Notes: generated by a model from the sequence alone, not told the origin. Positions 35,343 through 44,941 are shown, counted from the stretch's first letter. The stretch: 64,000 bases of DNA from Kluyvera sp040932435 (GCF_040932435.1 NZ_JBFQGA010000006.1:310001-374000), one strand, 5' to 3'. Made by a program: numbers and translations.

Positions 35343-36562
35343 TGACCTTTTCCGTACAACAGGTGCGTAGTGATTTTCCCGTGCTGGCGCGCGAGGTTAA
35401 CGGCCAGCCGCTGGCCTATCTCGACTCAGCCGCCAGCGCGCAGAAACCCGAGCAGGTGATCCACGCGGAGGCCGCCTTTTATCGTCACGGTTATGCGGCC
35501 GTCCACCGCGGGATCCATACGCTAAGCGCCGAAGCCACGCAGCGGATGGAAGAGGTGCGCCAGAAGGTGGCGCATTTTCTTAATGCCGCCAGCGCGGAAG
35601 AAATTGTTTTTGTGCGCGGCACCACCGAAGCAATAAATCTGGTGGCCAACAGTTGGGGCACCGACAACGTCAAAGCGGGTGACAACATCGTGATCACCGC
35701 GATGGAGCATCATGCCAATATTGTGCCGTGGCAGATGCTCTGCACGCGTAGCGGTGCTGAGATTCGCGTGATCCCGTTAAATGCCGATGGTACGTTGCAA
35801 CTCGATGCCGCAGCGCAGCTGTTTGATGAACGCACCCGCCTGCTGGCGGTCACGCAGGTGTCCAACGTGCTGGGCACTGAAAACCCGTTGGCTGAATTGA
35901 TTACGCTGGCGCATCAGCACGGCGCTAAAGTGCTGGTGGACGGGGCGCAGGCGGTGATGCATCAGTCGGTGGACGTGCAGGCGCTGGACTGTGACTTTTA
36001 TGCTTTCTCCGGCCATAAGCTGTATGGGCCGACGGGCATTGGCGCGTTATATGTGAAAGCCGATGTTCTTCAATCCATGCCGCCGTGGGAAGGCGGTGGC
36101 TCAATGATTGCTACCGTCAGCCTGACAGAGGGCACGACTTGGGCGAAAGCGCCGTGGCGTTTTGAAGCCGGCACGCCGAATACCGGAGGAATTATTGGTC
36201 TAGGCGCCGCGCTGGACTATGTCAGCGGCTTGGGGCTAACGGCCATCGGTGAATATGAACAGACGCTGATGCGCTACGCGCTGGACGCGCTGACCCACGT
36301 TCCCGATCTACACCTCTACGGTCCGGCCGATCGCGTCGGCGTTATTGCGTTTAACCTCGGGCAGCACCACGCCTATGACGTGGGGAGTTTCCTCGATAAT
36401 TATGGCATTGCTGTGCGCACCGGGCATCACTGTGCGATGCCGCTGATGGCGTTTTATCAGGTGCCCGCCATGTGTCGGGCATCGCTGGCCATGTACAACA
36501 CCACTGAGGAAGTCGACCGACTGGTGGCAGGGTTACAGCGCATTCGACGTTTACTGGGATAA
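35342..36562 (+). CDS. sufS: Cysteine desulfurase SufS
   Basis: A 406-residue PLP enzyme of class II desulfurases. PLP Lys226 is in SGHKLYGPTG and the persulfide Cys364 in RTGHHCAMP. It supplies sulfur to SufE. It starts at the last base of the sufD stop codon. Confidence 0.95.
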   Translation: MTFSVQQVRSDFPVLAREVNGQPLAYLDSAASAQKPEQVIHAEAAFYRHGYAAVHRGIHTLSAEATQRMEEVRQKVAHFLNAASAEEIVFVRGTTEAINLVANSWGTDNVKAGDNIVITAMEHHANIVPWQMLCTRSGAEIRVIPLNADGTLQLDAAAQLFDERTRLLAVTQVSNVLGTENPLAELITLAHQHGAKVLVDGAQAVMHQSVDVQALDCDFYAFSGHKLYGPTGIGALYVKADVLQSMPPWEGGGSMIATVSLTEGTTWAKAPWRFEAGTPNTGGIIGLGAALDYVSGLGLTAIGEYEQTLMRYALDALTHVPDLHLYGPADRVGVIAFNLGQHHAYDVGSFLDNYGIAVRTGHHCAMPLMAFYQVPAMCRASLAMYNTTEEVDRLVAGLQRIRRLLG

Positions 36563-36574
36563 CGGGAGCCAACG

Positions 36575-36991
36575 ATGGCGGTTTTACCGGACAAAGACAA
36601 ACTGTTGCGCAACTTTAACCGTTGCGCCAACTGGGAAGAGAAGTACCTCTATATCATCGAGTTGGGGCAGCGATTGCCGCCGCTAAGCCCGGAGCAGCAT
36701 ACGGCGCAAAACATCATTCAAGGATGTCAAAGCCAGGTATGGATAGTGATGGACCGTGACGCGCAGGGGCGCATCACGCTACAGGGCGATAGCGATGCGG
36801 CTATCGTTAAGGGCTTGATTGCCGTTGTGTTTATCCTCTACGATGGGATGACCGCCACGGATGTGCAGGCCTTCGACGTACGTCCCTGGTTTGAGGAGAT
36901 GGCGCTAGCGCAGCATCTGACGCCATCACGTTCTCAAGGATTGGAGGCGATGATCCGCGCAATTCGTACGCGTGCGGCGAGTTTTAGCTAA
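36575..36991 (+). CDS. sufE: Sulfur acceptor SufE
   Basis: A 138-residue protein, the E. coli length. Cys51 in IIQGCQSQVW accepts persulfide sulfur from SufS and hands it to SufB. Last gene of suf; a repeat fragment follows at 37007-37049. Confidence 0.95.
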   Translation: MAVLPDKDKLLRNFNRCANWEEKYLYIIELGQRLPPLSPEQHTAQNIIQGCQSQVWIVMDRDAQGRITLQGDSDAAIVKGLIAVVFILYDGMTATDVQAFDVRPWFEEMALAQHLTPSRSQGLEAMIRAIRTRAASFS

Positions 36992-37006
36992 TATAAACTC
37001 TATGGA

Positions 37007-37049
37007 TTTCGAGTTGCGGGAACGCAGTCAACGCACCTGCAACTCGAAA
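37007..37049. repeat. Shortened copy of the palindromic intergenic repeat
   Basis: TTTCGAGTTGC (37007-37017) and GCAACTCGAAA (37039-37049) form a perfect 11 bp stem. The inner CAACGCACCTGCAACT matches the right arm of the longer element at 7398-7496, whose middle is missing here. It lies between sufE and ldtE. Confidence 0.65.
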
Positions 37050-37166
37050 GACAACGAGTAAAGACAGCTTCGGTTCTGTTATGAAGAAAGAAGGGCGGGT
37101 TGCCCGTCCCACTGGTCGTTCAGCTTTCTGGCATGTTGTCAGTGAAAATGAATAAGGAATCCAGAT

Positions 37167-38153
37167 ATGAAGCGCGCGTCTCTTTTAACACTCAGCATTT
37201 TAAGCGCCCTCAGCGCGATTTCTAGCGCCTGGGCCGTCGACTACCCATTACCCCCTGCCAACAGTCGTTTAATCGGTCAGAACCAAACCTACACCGTCCA
37301 GGAAGGGGACAAAAACCTCCAGGCTATCGCCCGACGCTTTGATACGGCGGCGATGTTAATCCTCGAAGCGAACAATACCATCGCGCCGGTTCCCAGAGCG
37401 GGCACCGTGGTGACCATTCCCTCGCAAATGTTGCTACCGGATGTGCCGCGTGAAGGGATTGTGGTGAATCTTGCTGAACTGCGGTTGTATTACTTCCCGC
37501 CGGGCGCACAGCAGGTGCAGGTGTATCCTATCGGTATTGGGCTACAGGGTCTGGAAACCCCGGAAATGACCACCCGGGTAGGGCAAAAAATCCCGAATCC
37601 AACGTGGACGCCAACGGCGGGTATCCGCAAGCGTTCGCTGGAACGCGGCGTAACGTTGCCGGCGGTGGTTCCTGCGGGGCCAGGTAACCCACTGGGACTG
37701 TATGCGCTGCGTCTAGCTTACGGTAACGGCGAATATCTCATTCATGGTACCAACGCGCCGGATAGCGTCGGTCTACGTGTAAGCTCAGGGTGTATTCGCA
37801 TGAATGCTCCGGATATTAAATCCCTGTTCGCCCAGGTGCGCAGTGGGACGCCGGTTAGGGTTATCAACGAGCCGGTGAAATATTCGGTCGAGCCGAATGG
37901 CACACGCTATCTGGAAGTGCACCGTCCATTGTCACAGAACGAGTCTCAGGACACGCAAACCATGAAGATGACGCTGTCACCTGACTTCAAGCAGTTCGTG
38001 CAACAGGCGAGCGTAGGCGAAGCCCAAGTGCAGAAAATTCTGTCGCGTCGTGCGGGTTATCCGATGATGGTGTCTGATTCGAAGATGACGCCAGCAACGT
38101 CGGTGCAGTCGGCGCAAAATGGTGATGTGACGTCTGAGAAAGTGACGCAGTAG
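37167..38153 (+). CDS. ldtE: L,D-transpeptidase LdtE
   Basis: A 328-residue exported YkuD-family enzyme. Signal peptide ending AWA near residue 23, a LysM-like segment (YTVQEGDKNLQAIARRF, to about residue 90), then the catalytic HGTN...SSGCIRMN with Cys209. It makes 3-3 cross-links in peptidoglycan. The ATG at 37167 follows AAGGA. It lies between suf and lpp as in E. coli (YnhG). Confidence 0.93.
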   Translation: MKRASLLTLSILSALSAISSAWAVDYPLPPANSRLIGQNQTYTVQEGDKNLQAIARRFDTAAMLILEANNTIAPVPRAGTVVTIPSQMLLPDVPREGIVVNLAELRLYYFPPGAQQVQVYPIGIGLQGLETPEMTTRVGQKIPNPTWTPTAGIRKRSLERGVTLPAVVPAGPGNPLGLYALRLAYGNGEYLIHGTNAPDSVGLRVSSGCIRMNAPDIKSLFAQVRSGTPVRVINEPVKYSVEPNGTRYLEVHRPLSQNESQDTQTMKMTLSPDFKQFVQQASVGEAQVQKILSRRAGYPMMVSDSKMTPATSVQSAQNGDVTSEKVTQ

Positions 38154-38176
38154 AGAAGGGTAAATCGCAGGCAAAA

Positions 38177-38204
38177 AAAATGGCGCACAATGTGCGCCAT
38201 TTTT
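38177..38204. terminator. Bidirectional terminator between ldtE and lpp
   Basis: AAAAATGGCGCA / TGCGCCATTTTT hairpin with a CAATG loop, A-tract on the left and T-tract on the right. It serves both converging genes. Confidence 0.9.
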
Positions 38205-38217
38205 ATTACCAGAACTC

Positions 38218-38454
38218 TTACTTACGGTAAGAGTGAGCCTGGTTGTCCAGACGCTGGTTAGCGCGTGCTGCGTCGTCTTTAGCAGCCTGAACGTCGGAAC
38301 GCACTGCGTTCACGTCGTTGCTCAGCTGGTCAACTTTAGCGTTCAGAGTCTGAACGTCAGAAGACAGCTGATCGATTTTAGCATTGCTGGAGCAACCTGC
38401 CAGCAGAGTAGAACCCAGGATTACCGCGCCCAGTACCAGTTTAGTACGATTCAT
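38218..38454 (-). CDS. lpp: Major outer-membrane (Braun) lipoprotein Lpp
   Basis: A 78-residue lipoprotein. The lipobox LLAGC places the lipidated Cys at residue 21. The mature chain is a heptad-repeat coiled coil (IDQLSSDVQTLNAKVDQLSN) ending in the peptidoglycan-linked Lys78 (SYRK). It tethers the outer membrane to the wall. Confidence 0.97.
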   Translation of the reverse strand: MNRTKLVLGAVILGSTLLAGCSSNAKIDQLSSDVQTLNAKVDQLSNDVNAVRSDVQAAKDDAARANQRLDNQAHSYRK

Positions 38455-38499
38455 TATAAATACCCTCTAGATTGAGTTAATCTCCATGTAGCGCTACAA

Positions 38500-38528
38500 G
38501 TATTACACAAACTTTTTTGTATTGAGAA
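38500..38528 (-). promoter_or_regulatory. lpp promoter
   Basis: On the minus strand TTCTCA (38523-38528) and TAATAC (38500-38505) are 17 bp apart in an A/T-rich setting. The segment down to the lpp start is nearly the same as the E. coli lpp promoter and leader as I remember them, including the ribosome site GAGGGT. Confidence 0.8.
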
Positions 38529-38708
38529 TATTTTTTTAAACCTTTTCCCTTATTTTTGATTGTTCGCTCAAAGAAGCACCGACTTTAAGGTTTTGCAGTG
38601 AAAAAGGCTGTGAAAACAGGGAACTTCCATCGGATTCATCTTAGATAATCAAACTTTAAATAGTGAAATCCTATTTGATTTTTATTCAATGATGTTATCT
38701 GAATGTAT

Positions 38709-38736
38709 AAAAAAAGCGCCCGTCGGGCGCTTTTTT
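38709..38736 (-). terminator. pykF terminator
   Basis: GCGCCC (38716-38721) and GGGCGC (38725-38730) flanked by A6 and T6 tracts, 29 bp past the pykF stop. It can work in both directions. Confidence 0.88.
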
Positions 38737-38764
38737 AAGCAAACTATAATAAGTATGTGAATTA

Positions 38765-40177
38765 TTACAGTACGTGCACGGATGCAGTATTGGTTGTTCC
38801 GCTTGGTACCAGAGCACCGGAAACCATAACAACAACGTCACCTTTCTGAGCCAGACCGCTTTCTACAGCGACTTCTTTGCCCATACGGTAGAAATCATCG
38901 GTAGAGCTGATTTCTTTAACCACCTGAGCGACAACGCCTTTGCTCAGCACCAGCTGACGCGCGGTAGTTTCGTTGGTAGTCAGCGCCAGGATGGTGGCGT
39001 CTGGGAAGTATTTACGGATAGCACGAGCAGATTTACCGCCCTGGGTTGCAACAACAATAAGCGGTGCATCCAGTTTTTCTGCGGTTTCAACAGCGCCACG
39101 GCAAACGGCTTCGGTGATGCGCAGTTTGCGGCTGTCGTTGTTGAAGTCCAGACGGCTGGACATCACGCGATCGGTACGTTCGCAGATGGTTGCCATGATG
39201 GTCACAGCTTCCAGCGGGTATTTACCTTTAGCGGATTCGCCGGACAGCATAACTGCGTCGGTGCCGTCGAGGATGGCGTTAGCAACGTCGCCAGCTTCAG
39301 CGCGGGTAGGGCGTGGGTTTTTGATCATGGAATCCAGCATCTGGGTCGCAGTGATAACGACTTTACGAGCACGGATACATTTTTCGATGATCATTTTCTG
39401 CGCGAAGATAACTTCTTCAACTGGGATTTCAACGCCCATATCGCCACGAGCAACCATGATGCCGTCAGAAGCTTCGAGGATTTCGTCGAAGTTGTTCAGG
39501 CCTTCCTGGTTTTCGATCTTGGAGATGATCTGGATGTTTGCGCCGCCGTGGGCTTTCAGGTGCTCACGGATCTCAACCACGTCGGAACGCTTACGGATGA
39601 AGGATGCAGCAACAAAGTCAACGCCTTGTTCGCAACCGAAGATCAGATCCTGTTTGTCTTTTTCAGCCAGTGCTGGCAGTGCGATAGAAACGCCTGGCAG
39701 GTTAACGCCTTTGTTTTCGCCCAGGTCACCGTTGTTCAGCACTTTACAGATAACGTTGTTACCTTCGATAGCGGTAACTTCCATGCCGATCAGACCATCG
39801 TCAACCAGAACGGTGTTGCCCACGGTCAGGTCAGTGGTGAAACCTTCATAGGTCACAGCAACGATGTCGCTGTTGCCCACAACGGATTTGTCGGTGGTGA
39901 AAGTGAAGGTCTGGCCCGCTTTCAGAGAAACGTCGTTACCGCCTTCCAGCTTGATGGTACGGATTTCTGGACCTTTGGTATCCAGCAGGATTGCTGCTTT
40001 CTTACCGGTTTTGCCCATCACGTTGCGCAGGTTTTTGATGCGCTGACCGTGTTCAGCATAGTCGCCGTGGGAGAAGTTCAGACGCATAACGTTCATGCCA
40101 GCATCAAGCATTTTGCCTAACATTTCTTCGGATTCAGTTTTTGGTCCGATGGTGCAAACAATTTTGGTCTTTTTCAT
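38765..40177 (-). CDS. pykF: Pyruvate kinase I PykF
   Basis: A 470-residue pyruvate kinase, the E. coli PykF length. It begins MKKTKIVCTIGPKTES; an in-frame upstream extension to 40237 is leader sequence. Active-site landmarks are RLNFSHGDY, the metal-binding MVARGDMGVEIP and TRAEAGDVANA. It converts PEP and ADP to pyruvate and ATP. A Cra site lies just downstream of the promoter. Confidence 0.96.
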   Translation of the reverse strand: MKKTKIVCTIGPKTESEEMLGKMLDAGMNVMRLNFSHGDYAEHGQRIKNLRNVMGKTGKKAAILLDTKGPEIRTIKLEGGNDVSLKAGQTFTFTTDKSVVGNSDIVAVTYEGFTTDLTVGNTVLVDDGLIGMEVTAIEGNNVICKVLNNGDLGENKGVNLPGVSIALPALAEKDKQDLIFGCEQGVDFVAASFIRKRSDVVEIREHLKAHGGANIQIISKIENQEGLNNFDEILEASDGIMVARGDMGVEIPVEEVIFAQKMIIEKCIRARKVVITATQMLDSMIKNPRPTRAEAGDVANAILDGTDAVMLSGESAKGKYPLEAVTIMATICERTDRVMSSRLDFNNDSRKLRITEAVCRGAVETAEKLDAPLIVVATQGGKSARAIRKYFPDATILALTTNETTARQLVLSKGVVAQVVKEISSTDDFYRMGKEVAVESGLAQKGDVVVMVSGALVPSGTTNTASVHVL

Positions 40178-40394
40178 GACAGTCTTAGTCTTTAAGTTGA
40201 GATTGAGAAGGATTGGGATTTTGAATTCTCGCTCCATGCGCGCACGGCCACGGAGTCAAACCGGTATTACGAAAGTTGCTATGCCACGCCATAAGGATAG
40301 GTGACATAAAAAAAGCGTGCAGAGGAAAGTGTGCTAGAGGTTCAGCATAGTGAAATAGGCGATGTTTTAATCGTTTATTAATGCAGTCCAATGA

Positions 40395-40431
40395 GCTGAA
40401 ACCATTCAAGAAAGAAACGCGGCGGATTATA
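40395..40431 (-). promoter_or_regulatory. pykF promoter (-10) and Cra/FruR operator
   Basis: TATAAT on the minus strand at 40426-40431 is a good -10. GCTGAAACCATTCA at 40395-40408 matches the Cra consensus (RSTGAAWCSNTHHW) at every position and lies just downstream of the start site, the position for repression, as known for E. coli pykF. Confidence 0.85.
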
Positions 40432-40638
40432 CGATGTTATGCGGCAAAAAGAAAATAAAAACACCGTTTCAAAAATAAAACAAGACCATTAACAAATTAA
40501 AAACGATTTATCGGTAAAAATGTAACAGATAATTGCGCAACGGCCAAAAAACGAAGCGTTGTCGGTAAGATGTTGATTTGCGTTATCAACGAAACAAAAC
40601 AATAATAAATTGATTATAATGGAAATTAGCGAGCGTAA

Positions 40639-40854
40639 ATGATGGGAAATCTGACGAAAGACGACGTTTTGTACCAGGAGATGTGTCGCGTGGTGGGAAA
40701 AGTGGTGCTGGAAATGCGTGATCTTGGCCAAGAGCCAAAACATATTGTGATTGCCGGCGTTGTCCGTACTGCGCTGGCAAATAATAAAGTCCAGCGCTCA
40801 GAACTCACGCGTGAAGCGATGCAAAAGGTGGTGACGGCGCTGGCGGGGCAGTAA
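40639..40854 (+). CDS. fumD: Small fumarase FumD
   Basis: A 71-residue protein matching E. coli YdhZ/FumD, with LYQEMCRVVGKVVLEMRDLG and KHIVIAGVVRTALAN. It is reported as a small fumarase. There are two adjacent ATGs (40639 and 40642); the second gives the E. coli N-terminus MGN. It is divergent from pykF, as in K-12. Confidence 0.88.
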   Translation: MMGNLTKDDVLYQEMCRVVGKVVLEMRDLGQEPKHIVIAGVVRTALANNKVQRSELTREAMQKVVTALAGQ

Positions 40855-40877
40855 TTATCCGTCAATAAATAGCGTGG

Positions 40878-41516
40878 TCAGGCGATGACGAAGCGCAGAA
40901 TCGCTTTCACTGCCAGTTCACTATGGTGAGTGATGAGTGCTTCATCATCGATATCCGGAAGCGGGCCGTCCAGATAAAGGCTATTAAAACTGTAAAAGTT
41001 GGAAACCTGATAAAAGCTAAAAGAGCTAATTAAACGGTGTACGTCACGAGCTTCCAGTGCTGGCTGAAAAATTCCTTGCTCCTGCCCTCGATGCAAAATG
41101 TGCTCAAGTAACGACAGGGCGCTCTTATTTAACCGCTTCAAATCCCCACTGGCGAGCAGCCACTTTCCGCGCTGCATGTTCTCCATACAGATAATCCGCA
41201 TAAAGTCGGCGTGTTGAGCATGATAACGCACACTCCATTTCACCAATTGCACCAGCGCTTCAACCGGCGGTTGATTCTCAAGTCCTAGCTGCTGTTCCGT
41301 TTCACGGATCCGCGCGTAGACATATTGCAGTACCGCCTGGTACAGCATTTCCTTGGTTTTAAAGTAATAAACCACCATGCGCTTGGTGGTCTGTGCCTCT
41401 CCGGCTATCTGTTCCATTCTGGCGCCAGCCAGCCCATGCTCTGCAAAAATGGCAATTGCAGCGGTGAAAATGCGGGTTTTGAGCGATTGGGCTTCATCGT
41501 GGTCAATGGCCGACAT
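40878..41516 (-). CDS. TetR-family regulator of the dehydroshikimate cluster
   Basis: A 212-residue TetR protein. HTH at residues 15-55 (IFAEHGLAGARMEQIAGEAQ, then RMVVYYFKTKEMLYQAV). The ATG at 41516 with AGGAG upstream is used in place of a longer ORF from 41561. It is divergent to the dehydratase gene. Two similar dyads, at 41596-41609 and 43511-43524, are candidate operators. Confidence 0.87.
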   Translation of the reverse strand: MSAIDHDEAQSLKTRIFTAAIAIFAEHGLAGARMEQIAGEAQTTKRMVVYYFKTKEMLYQAVLQYVYARIRETEQQLGLENQPPVEALVQLVKWSVRYHAQHADFMRIICMENMQRGKWLLASGDLKRLNKSALSLLEHILHRGQEQGIFQPALEARDVHRLISSFSFYQVSNFYSFNSLYLDGPLPDIDDEALITHHSELAVKAILRFVIA

Positions 41517-41595
41517 AACAACTCCTGTTAACTTTTCCAGTGGAACAAAAAATACACACAACGATCACAAATTAGCAACCAAATCTGGCGGCGTT

Positions 41596-41609
41596 GAACC
41601 AAATGATTC
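41596..41609. promoter_or_regulatory. Candidate TetR operator upstream of the dehydratase
   Basis: GAACCAAATGATTC is an imperfect dyad that shares 10 of 14 positions with GTACCAAACGGTAC at 43511-43524. It lies in the divergent regulator-dehydratase gap. Confidence 0.4.
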
Positions 41610-41649
41610 ATATTCGATGCAACTGTTACCGCGTAAGCCAGGTGAAACT

Positions 41650-43500
41650 ATGCTGCGTTCTATTGCTACCGTGTCTATTTCTGGAACCTTGCCCGAAAAA
41701 CTGAGCGCGATTGCCGCGGCAGGTTATCAGGGGGTTGAGATCTTCGAAAATGATTTGCTCTATTATACCGGTACGCCAGCGGATGTCCGTAAGATGGCCG
41801 ACGATCTGGGGCTAAAAATTACGTTATTTCAGCCATTTCGTGATTTTGAAGGCGCAAGCCGGACCCAGTTTGCAGCAAATCTGGCACGCGCAAAACGTAA
41901 ATTTTCCCTGATGCATGAGCTCGGCTGCGACACGATGCTGCTGTGCAGCAACGTGCAGGCCGACTGTTCCGCTGACGTTGAGCTACAAATAGCCGATTTG
42001 CGCGCGCTCGCGACGCTCGCCGAACGGGAAAATATCAAAATTGGCTACGAAGCGCTGGCGTGGGGAACGCAGGTAAACCACTGGTATCAGGCGTGGGAGC
42101 GGGTAAAAACCGTCGACAGCCCGGCGATGGGCATCGTACTCGACAGTTTTCATATCCTGGCGTTGGGCGACGATTTACACCGCCTGCACGAAGTCCCTAT
42201 GGAGAAAATCACCTTTCTGCAATTGGCCGATGCGCCGTTGATGAAGATGGACGTGCTCGAATGGAGCCGCCATTTCCGCTGTTTCCCCGGACAAGGCGAA
42301 CTGCCGCTGGTGGAGTTCACGCGTGAACTGACGCGTCTTGGCTACCGTGGCCCTTGGTCGTTGGAGATTTTCAACGACGGTTTTCGCGCCTCGCCCAACG
42401 GCACGACGGCGAAAGATGGCTATCGATCGCTGCTGTGGCTAGAGGAACAAACGCAGCGAACGCTTCGGGAAACTGATGCCGACCTATTTGCATCGGCACC
42501 GTTACCGACCTTCAGTGGCACCGAGTTTATTGAATTTGCCGCAAGCCCTGCGGAAGCGAAAAAGCTCAGTAATATGCTGGAAGGCATGGGGTTTAGATTA
42601 GCGGGGATGCACCGCTCAAAACAGGTGGCGCTGTGGAGCAACGGTGGTGCGCGGGTCATTATTAACTATCAGCCCCATAGTTGGGCCGATCATTTTTACC
42701 AGCGCCACGGAGTCTCGCTCTGCGCGATGGCGCTGCGGGTTAGCGAAAGCGCGCCGATTATTGCCCGCGCCAAAGCCTATGGCTACGCCACCTGGCAGGG
42801 GGACGCGGGGCCGAATGAAAGCGCTATTCCAGCCGTGTGCGCACCGGATGGCAGCCTGATTTATCTGGTTGATGATAAACAAGATATCTACGCACAGGAT
42901 TTTAATCTGACCACAACGGCGAGCGAAGGGCATCTGCTGGGGATTGACCATCTGGCCTTAGGGATGGATGCCGATAGCCGAGATAACTGGGTGATGTTTT
43001 GCCGCACGGTGCTGGGCTTCACCCTCGAACACGAACAGACTCTCCCCGATCCTTACGGGCTGGTCCGCAGCCTGGCGGTGCAAAGCCCGCAGGGAAATAT
43101 TCGTCTAGCACTGAATATTTCCCAAAGCCGGGCCACGCAGATTGCCCGGTCGGTTGCTTGCTATCAGGGCGCGGGGCTTCAACATGCGGCTTTTGCCTGC
43201 AACAGCCTTCTTTCCCTGCTGGAAAGTCAGCCGCTGGACGCCTCGCTCTCGCTACCGGTACCCGCCAACTATTACGAAGATTTGCTGGCGCGTTTTGGTG
43301 TGTCGGCACAGGCAGAACGCCTCCAGCGTCAGCAAATTCTCTACGACCGCGACAGCGCGGGCGGTGAGTTTCTGCATCGCTATACCTGGCCGTTCAGCGA
43401 GGGCCGTTTCTTCTTTGAATTAACCGAAAGACGCCATGGCTACGCGCAGTATGGCGCGGTCAACGCGGCGGTCAGGCTTTCGGCAATGCAATATCGTTAA
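41650..43500 (+). CDS. quiC: 3-dehydroshikimate dehydratase fused to an HPPD-like domain (QuiC type)
   Basis: A 616-residue fusion. Residues 1 to about 290 are a xylose-isomerase-like TIM barrel with IAAAGYQGVEIFEND, LGCDTMLLCSNV and PWSLEIFNDGFR. From about 300 on is a two-module VOC/HPPD-like domain (GIDHLALGMDADSRDNW; LQHAAFACNS; FFFELTERRHGY). This is the architecture of QuiC1-type enzymes, which convert 3-dehydroshikimate to protocatechuate. The ATG at 41650 follows AGGTGA; a long 5' extension overlaps the TetR gene and is not used. No protocatechuate ring-cleavage genes are in the window. Confidence 0.85.
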   Translation: MLRSIATVSISGTLPEKLSAIAAAGYQGVEIFENDLLYYTGTPADVRKMADDLGLKITLFQPFRDFEGASRTQFAANLARAKRKFSLMHELGCDTMLLCSNVQADCSADVELQIADLRALATLAERENIKIGYEALAWGTQVNHWYQAWERVKTVDSPAMGIVLDSFHILALGDDLHRLHEVPMEKITFLQLADAPLMKMDVLEWSRHFRCFPGQGELPLVEFTRELTRLGYRGPWSLEIFNDGFRASPNGTTAKDGYRSLLWLEEQTQRTLRETDADLFASAPLPTFSGTEFIEFAASPAEAKKLSNMLEGMGFRLAGMHRSKQVALWSNGGARVIINYQPHSWADHFYQRHGVSLCAMALRVSESAPIIARAKAYGYATWQGDAGPNESAIPAVCAPDGSLIYLVDDKQDIYAQDFNLTTTASEGHLLGIDHLALGMDADSRDNWVMFCRTVLGFTLEHEQTLPDPYGLVRSLAVQSPQGNIRLALNISQSRATQIARSVACYQGAGLQHAAFACNSLLSLLESQPLDASLSLPVPANYYEDLLARFGVSAQAERLQRQQILYDRDSAGGEFLHRYTWPFSEGRFFFELTERRHGYAQYGAVNAAVRLSAMQYR

Positions 43501-43510
43501 ATGATAAAAT

Positions 43511-43524
43511 GTACCAAACGGTAC
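43511..43524. promoter_or_regulatory. Candidate TetR operator upstream of the MFS gene
   Basis: GTACC-AAAC-GGTAC is a perfect 5 bp dyad 67 bp before the MFS ATG. It resembles the site at 41596-41609. Confidence 0.45.
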
Positions 43525-43591
43525 GCAAGTGCCGTAGGACAGACCATAACAAGAAACATTCATCTGCACCCGACAACGACAGGTAAACTCT

Positions 43592-44941
43592 ATGAACTCA
43601 CTCGGCCATAATCGCGTGGCGACCGCTGAGGCGGTTAACGCAGTTCCTCGCACCCGGCGGCGTATCGGCATTCTGGCGCTGCTAGCCGTCGGCACCATGA
43701 TTAACTATCTCGATAGAACCGTGCTGGGCATCGCTGCCCCGCAGTTGACTCAGGAACTGGGTATTGGGGCGGCGGTGATGGGCATCGTCTTTTCCGCCTT
43801 TGCATGGACCTACGCGCTAGCGCAAATCCCCGGTGGCATGTTCCTCGACCGCTTCGGCAATAAAGTGACCTATTTTCTGGCGCTGAGTTTTTGGTCACTG
43901 TTTACGCTATTCCACGGTTTCGCCGTCGGCCTGAAGTCATTGCTGTTGTGCCGTTTTGGTCTGGGTATCAGCGAAGCGCCGTGTTTTCCGGTCAACAGTC
44001 GAGTGGTGAGCGCCTGGTTTCCACAGCAAGAACGCGCCCGAGCCACGGCGGTTTATACGGTTGGCGAATATCTTGGGCTGGCCTGCTTTGCGCCGCTGCT
44101 GTTTTGGATTATGGACGGCTTTGGCTGGCGCATGCTGTTTATCACCGTCGGTGTGGTGGGCATTTTGTTTGCGTTGGTCTGGTGGCGTCACTACCGCGAG
44201 CCGCATGAAGATAAACGCTTAAGTGCGCAAGAGCGGGACTACATTATGGCGGGCGGCGGTATGAGCACCGGTGCCGAACAGCGCAAAGTCTTTAGCTGGC
44301 CGTTGGTGCGCCAACTGCTTGGCAAACGACAGATTGTCGGGGCGAGCATCGGTCAGTTTGCTGGCAATACCGTACTGGTCTTCTTCCTCACATGGTTTCC
44401 AACCTATCTGGCGACTGAACGTCATATGCCTTGGCTGAAAGTCGGCTTCTTTGCCATTCTGCCGTTCCTCGCGGCGGCGGGCGGCGTAATGTTCGGCGGC
44501 TGGGTCTCCGATAAACTGCTCAAAGCCACCGGCAATGTGAATTTGGGGCGCAAGCTGCCGATTATCGCCGGGCTGCTGATGGCGAGCTGCATCATTAGTG
44601 CGAATTGGTTGCACAGCGATATGGCGGTCATTCTGGTGATGTCGTTTGCCTTCTTCGGGCAGGGCATGGTGGGGCTAGGCTGGACCTTGATCTCGGATAT
44701 GGCGCCAAAAGGGCTGGGCGGATTAACCGGCGGCTTATTTAACTTTTGCGCCAACCTTGCGGGGATCCTGACGCCGCTGGTGATTGGTTTTATCGTCGCC
44801 GCCTTCGGCAATTTCTTCTATGCGCTGATTTATATCGGCGGTGCGGCGCTGCTGGGCGTAGTGGCGTATCTGTTTATTCTGGGCGACGTTAAGCGTATCG
44901 AACTGGATCTGCCAGACCAAGAGGCCACGCATGCAAATTAG
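43592..44941 (+). CDS. MFS anion:cation symporter-type carrier (putative quinate/shikimate uptake)
   Basis: A 449-residue MFS protein of the ACS group. TM1 reads INYLDRTVLGIAAPQL, and the TM2-TM3 loop GGMFLDRFGNKVTY is typical of GudP/ExuT-like organic acid carriers. It lies between the dehydroshikimate dehydratase and the AroE-like gene, so quinate, shikimate or dehydroshikimate is the likely substrate. It overlaps the AroE-like gene by 11 bp. Confidence 0.82.
   Translation: MNSLGHNRVATAEAVNAVPRTRRRIGILALLAVGTMINYLDRTVLGIAAPQLTQELGIGAAVMGIVFSAFAWTYALAQIPGGMFLDRFGNKVTYFLALSFWSLFTLFHGFAVGLKSLLLCRFGLGISEAPCFPVNSRVVSAWFPQQERARATAVYTVGEYLGLACFAPLLFWIMDGFGWRMLFITVGVVGILFALVWWRHYREPHEDKRLSAQERDYIMAGGGMSTGAEQRKVFSWPLVRQLLGKRQIVGASIGQFAGNTVLVFFLTWFPTYLATERHMPWLKVGFFAILPFLAAAGGVMFGGWVSDKLLKATGNVNLGRKLPIIAGLLMASCIISANWLHSDMAVILVMSFAFFGQGMVGLGWTLISDMAPKGLGGLTGGLFNFCANLAGILTPLVIGFIVAAFGNFFYALIYIGGAALLGVVAYLFILGDVKRIELDLPDQEATHAN

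Noticed and set aside
38774..40120. 448-codon open frame antisense to pykF
   Set aside because: It is a product of the strong codon bias of pykF; it has no ribosome site or family character.
41377..41649. Long N-terminal extension of the QuiC-type dehydratase
   Set aside because: It overlaps the opposite-strand TetR gene and lacks a ribosome site; the family begins near MLRSIATVS at 41650.
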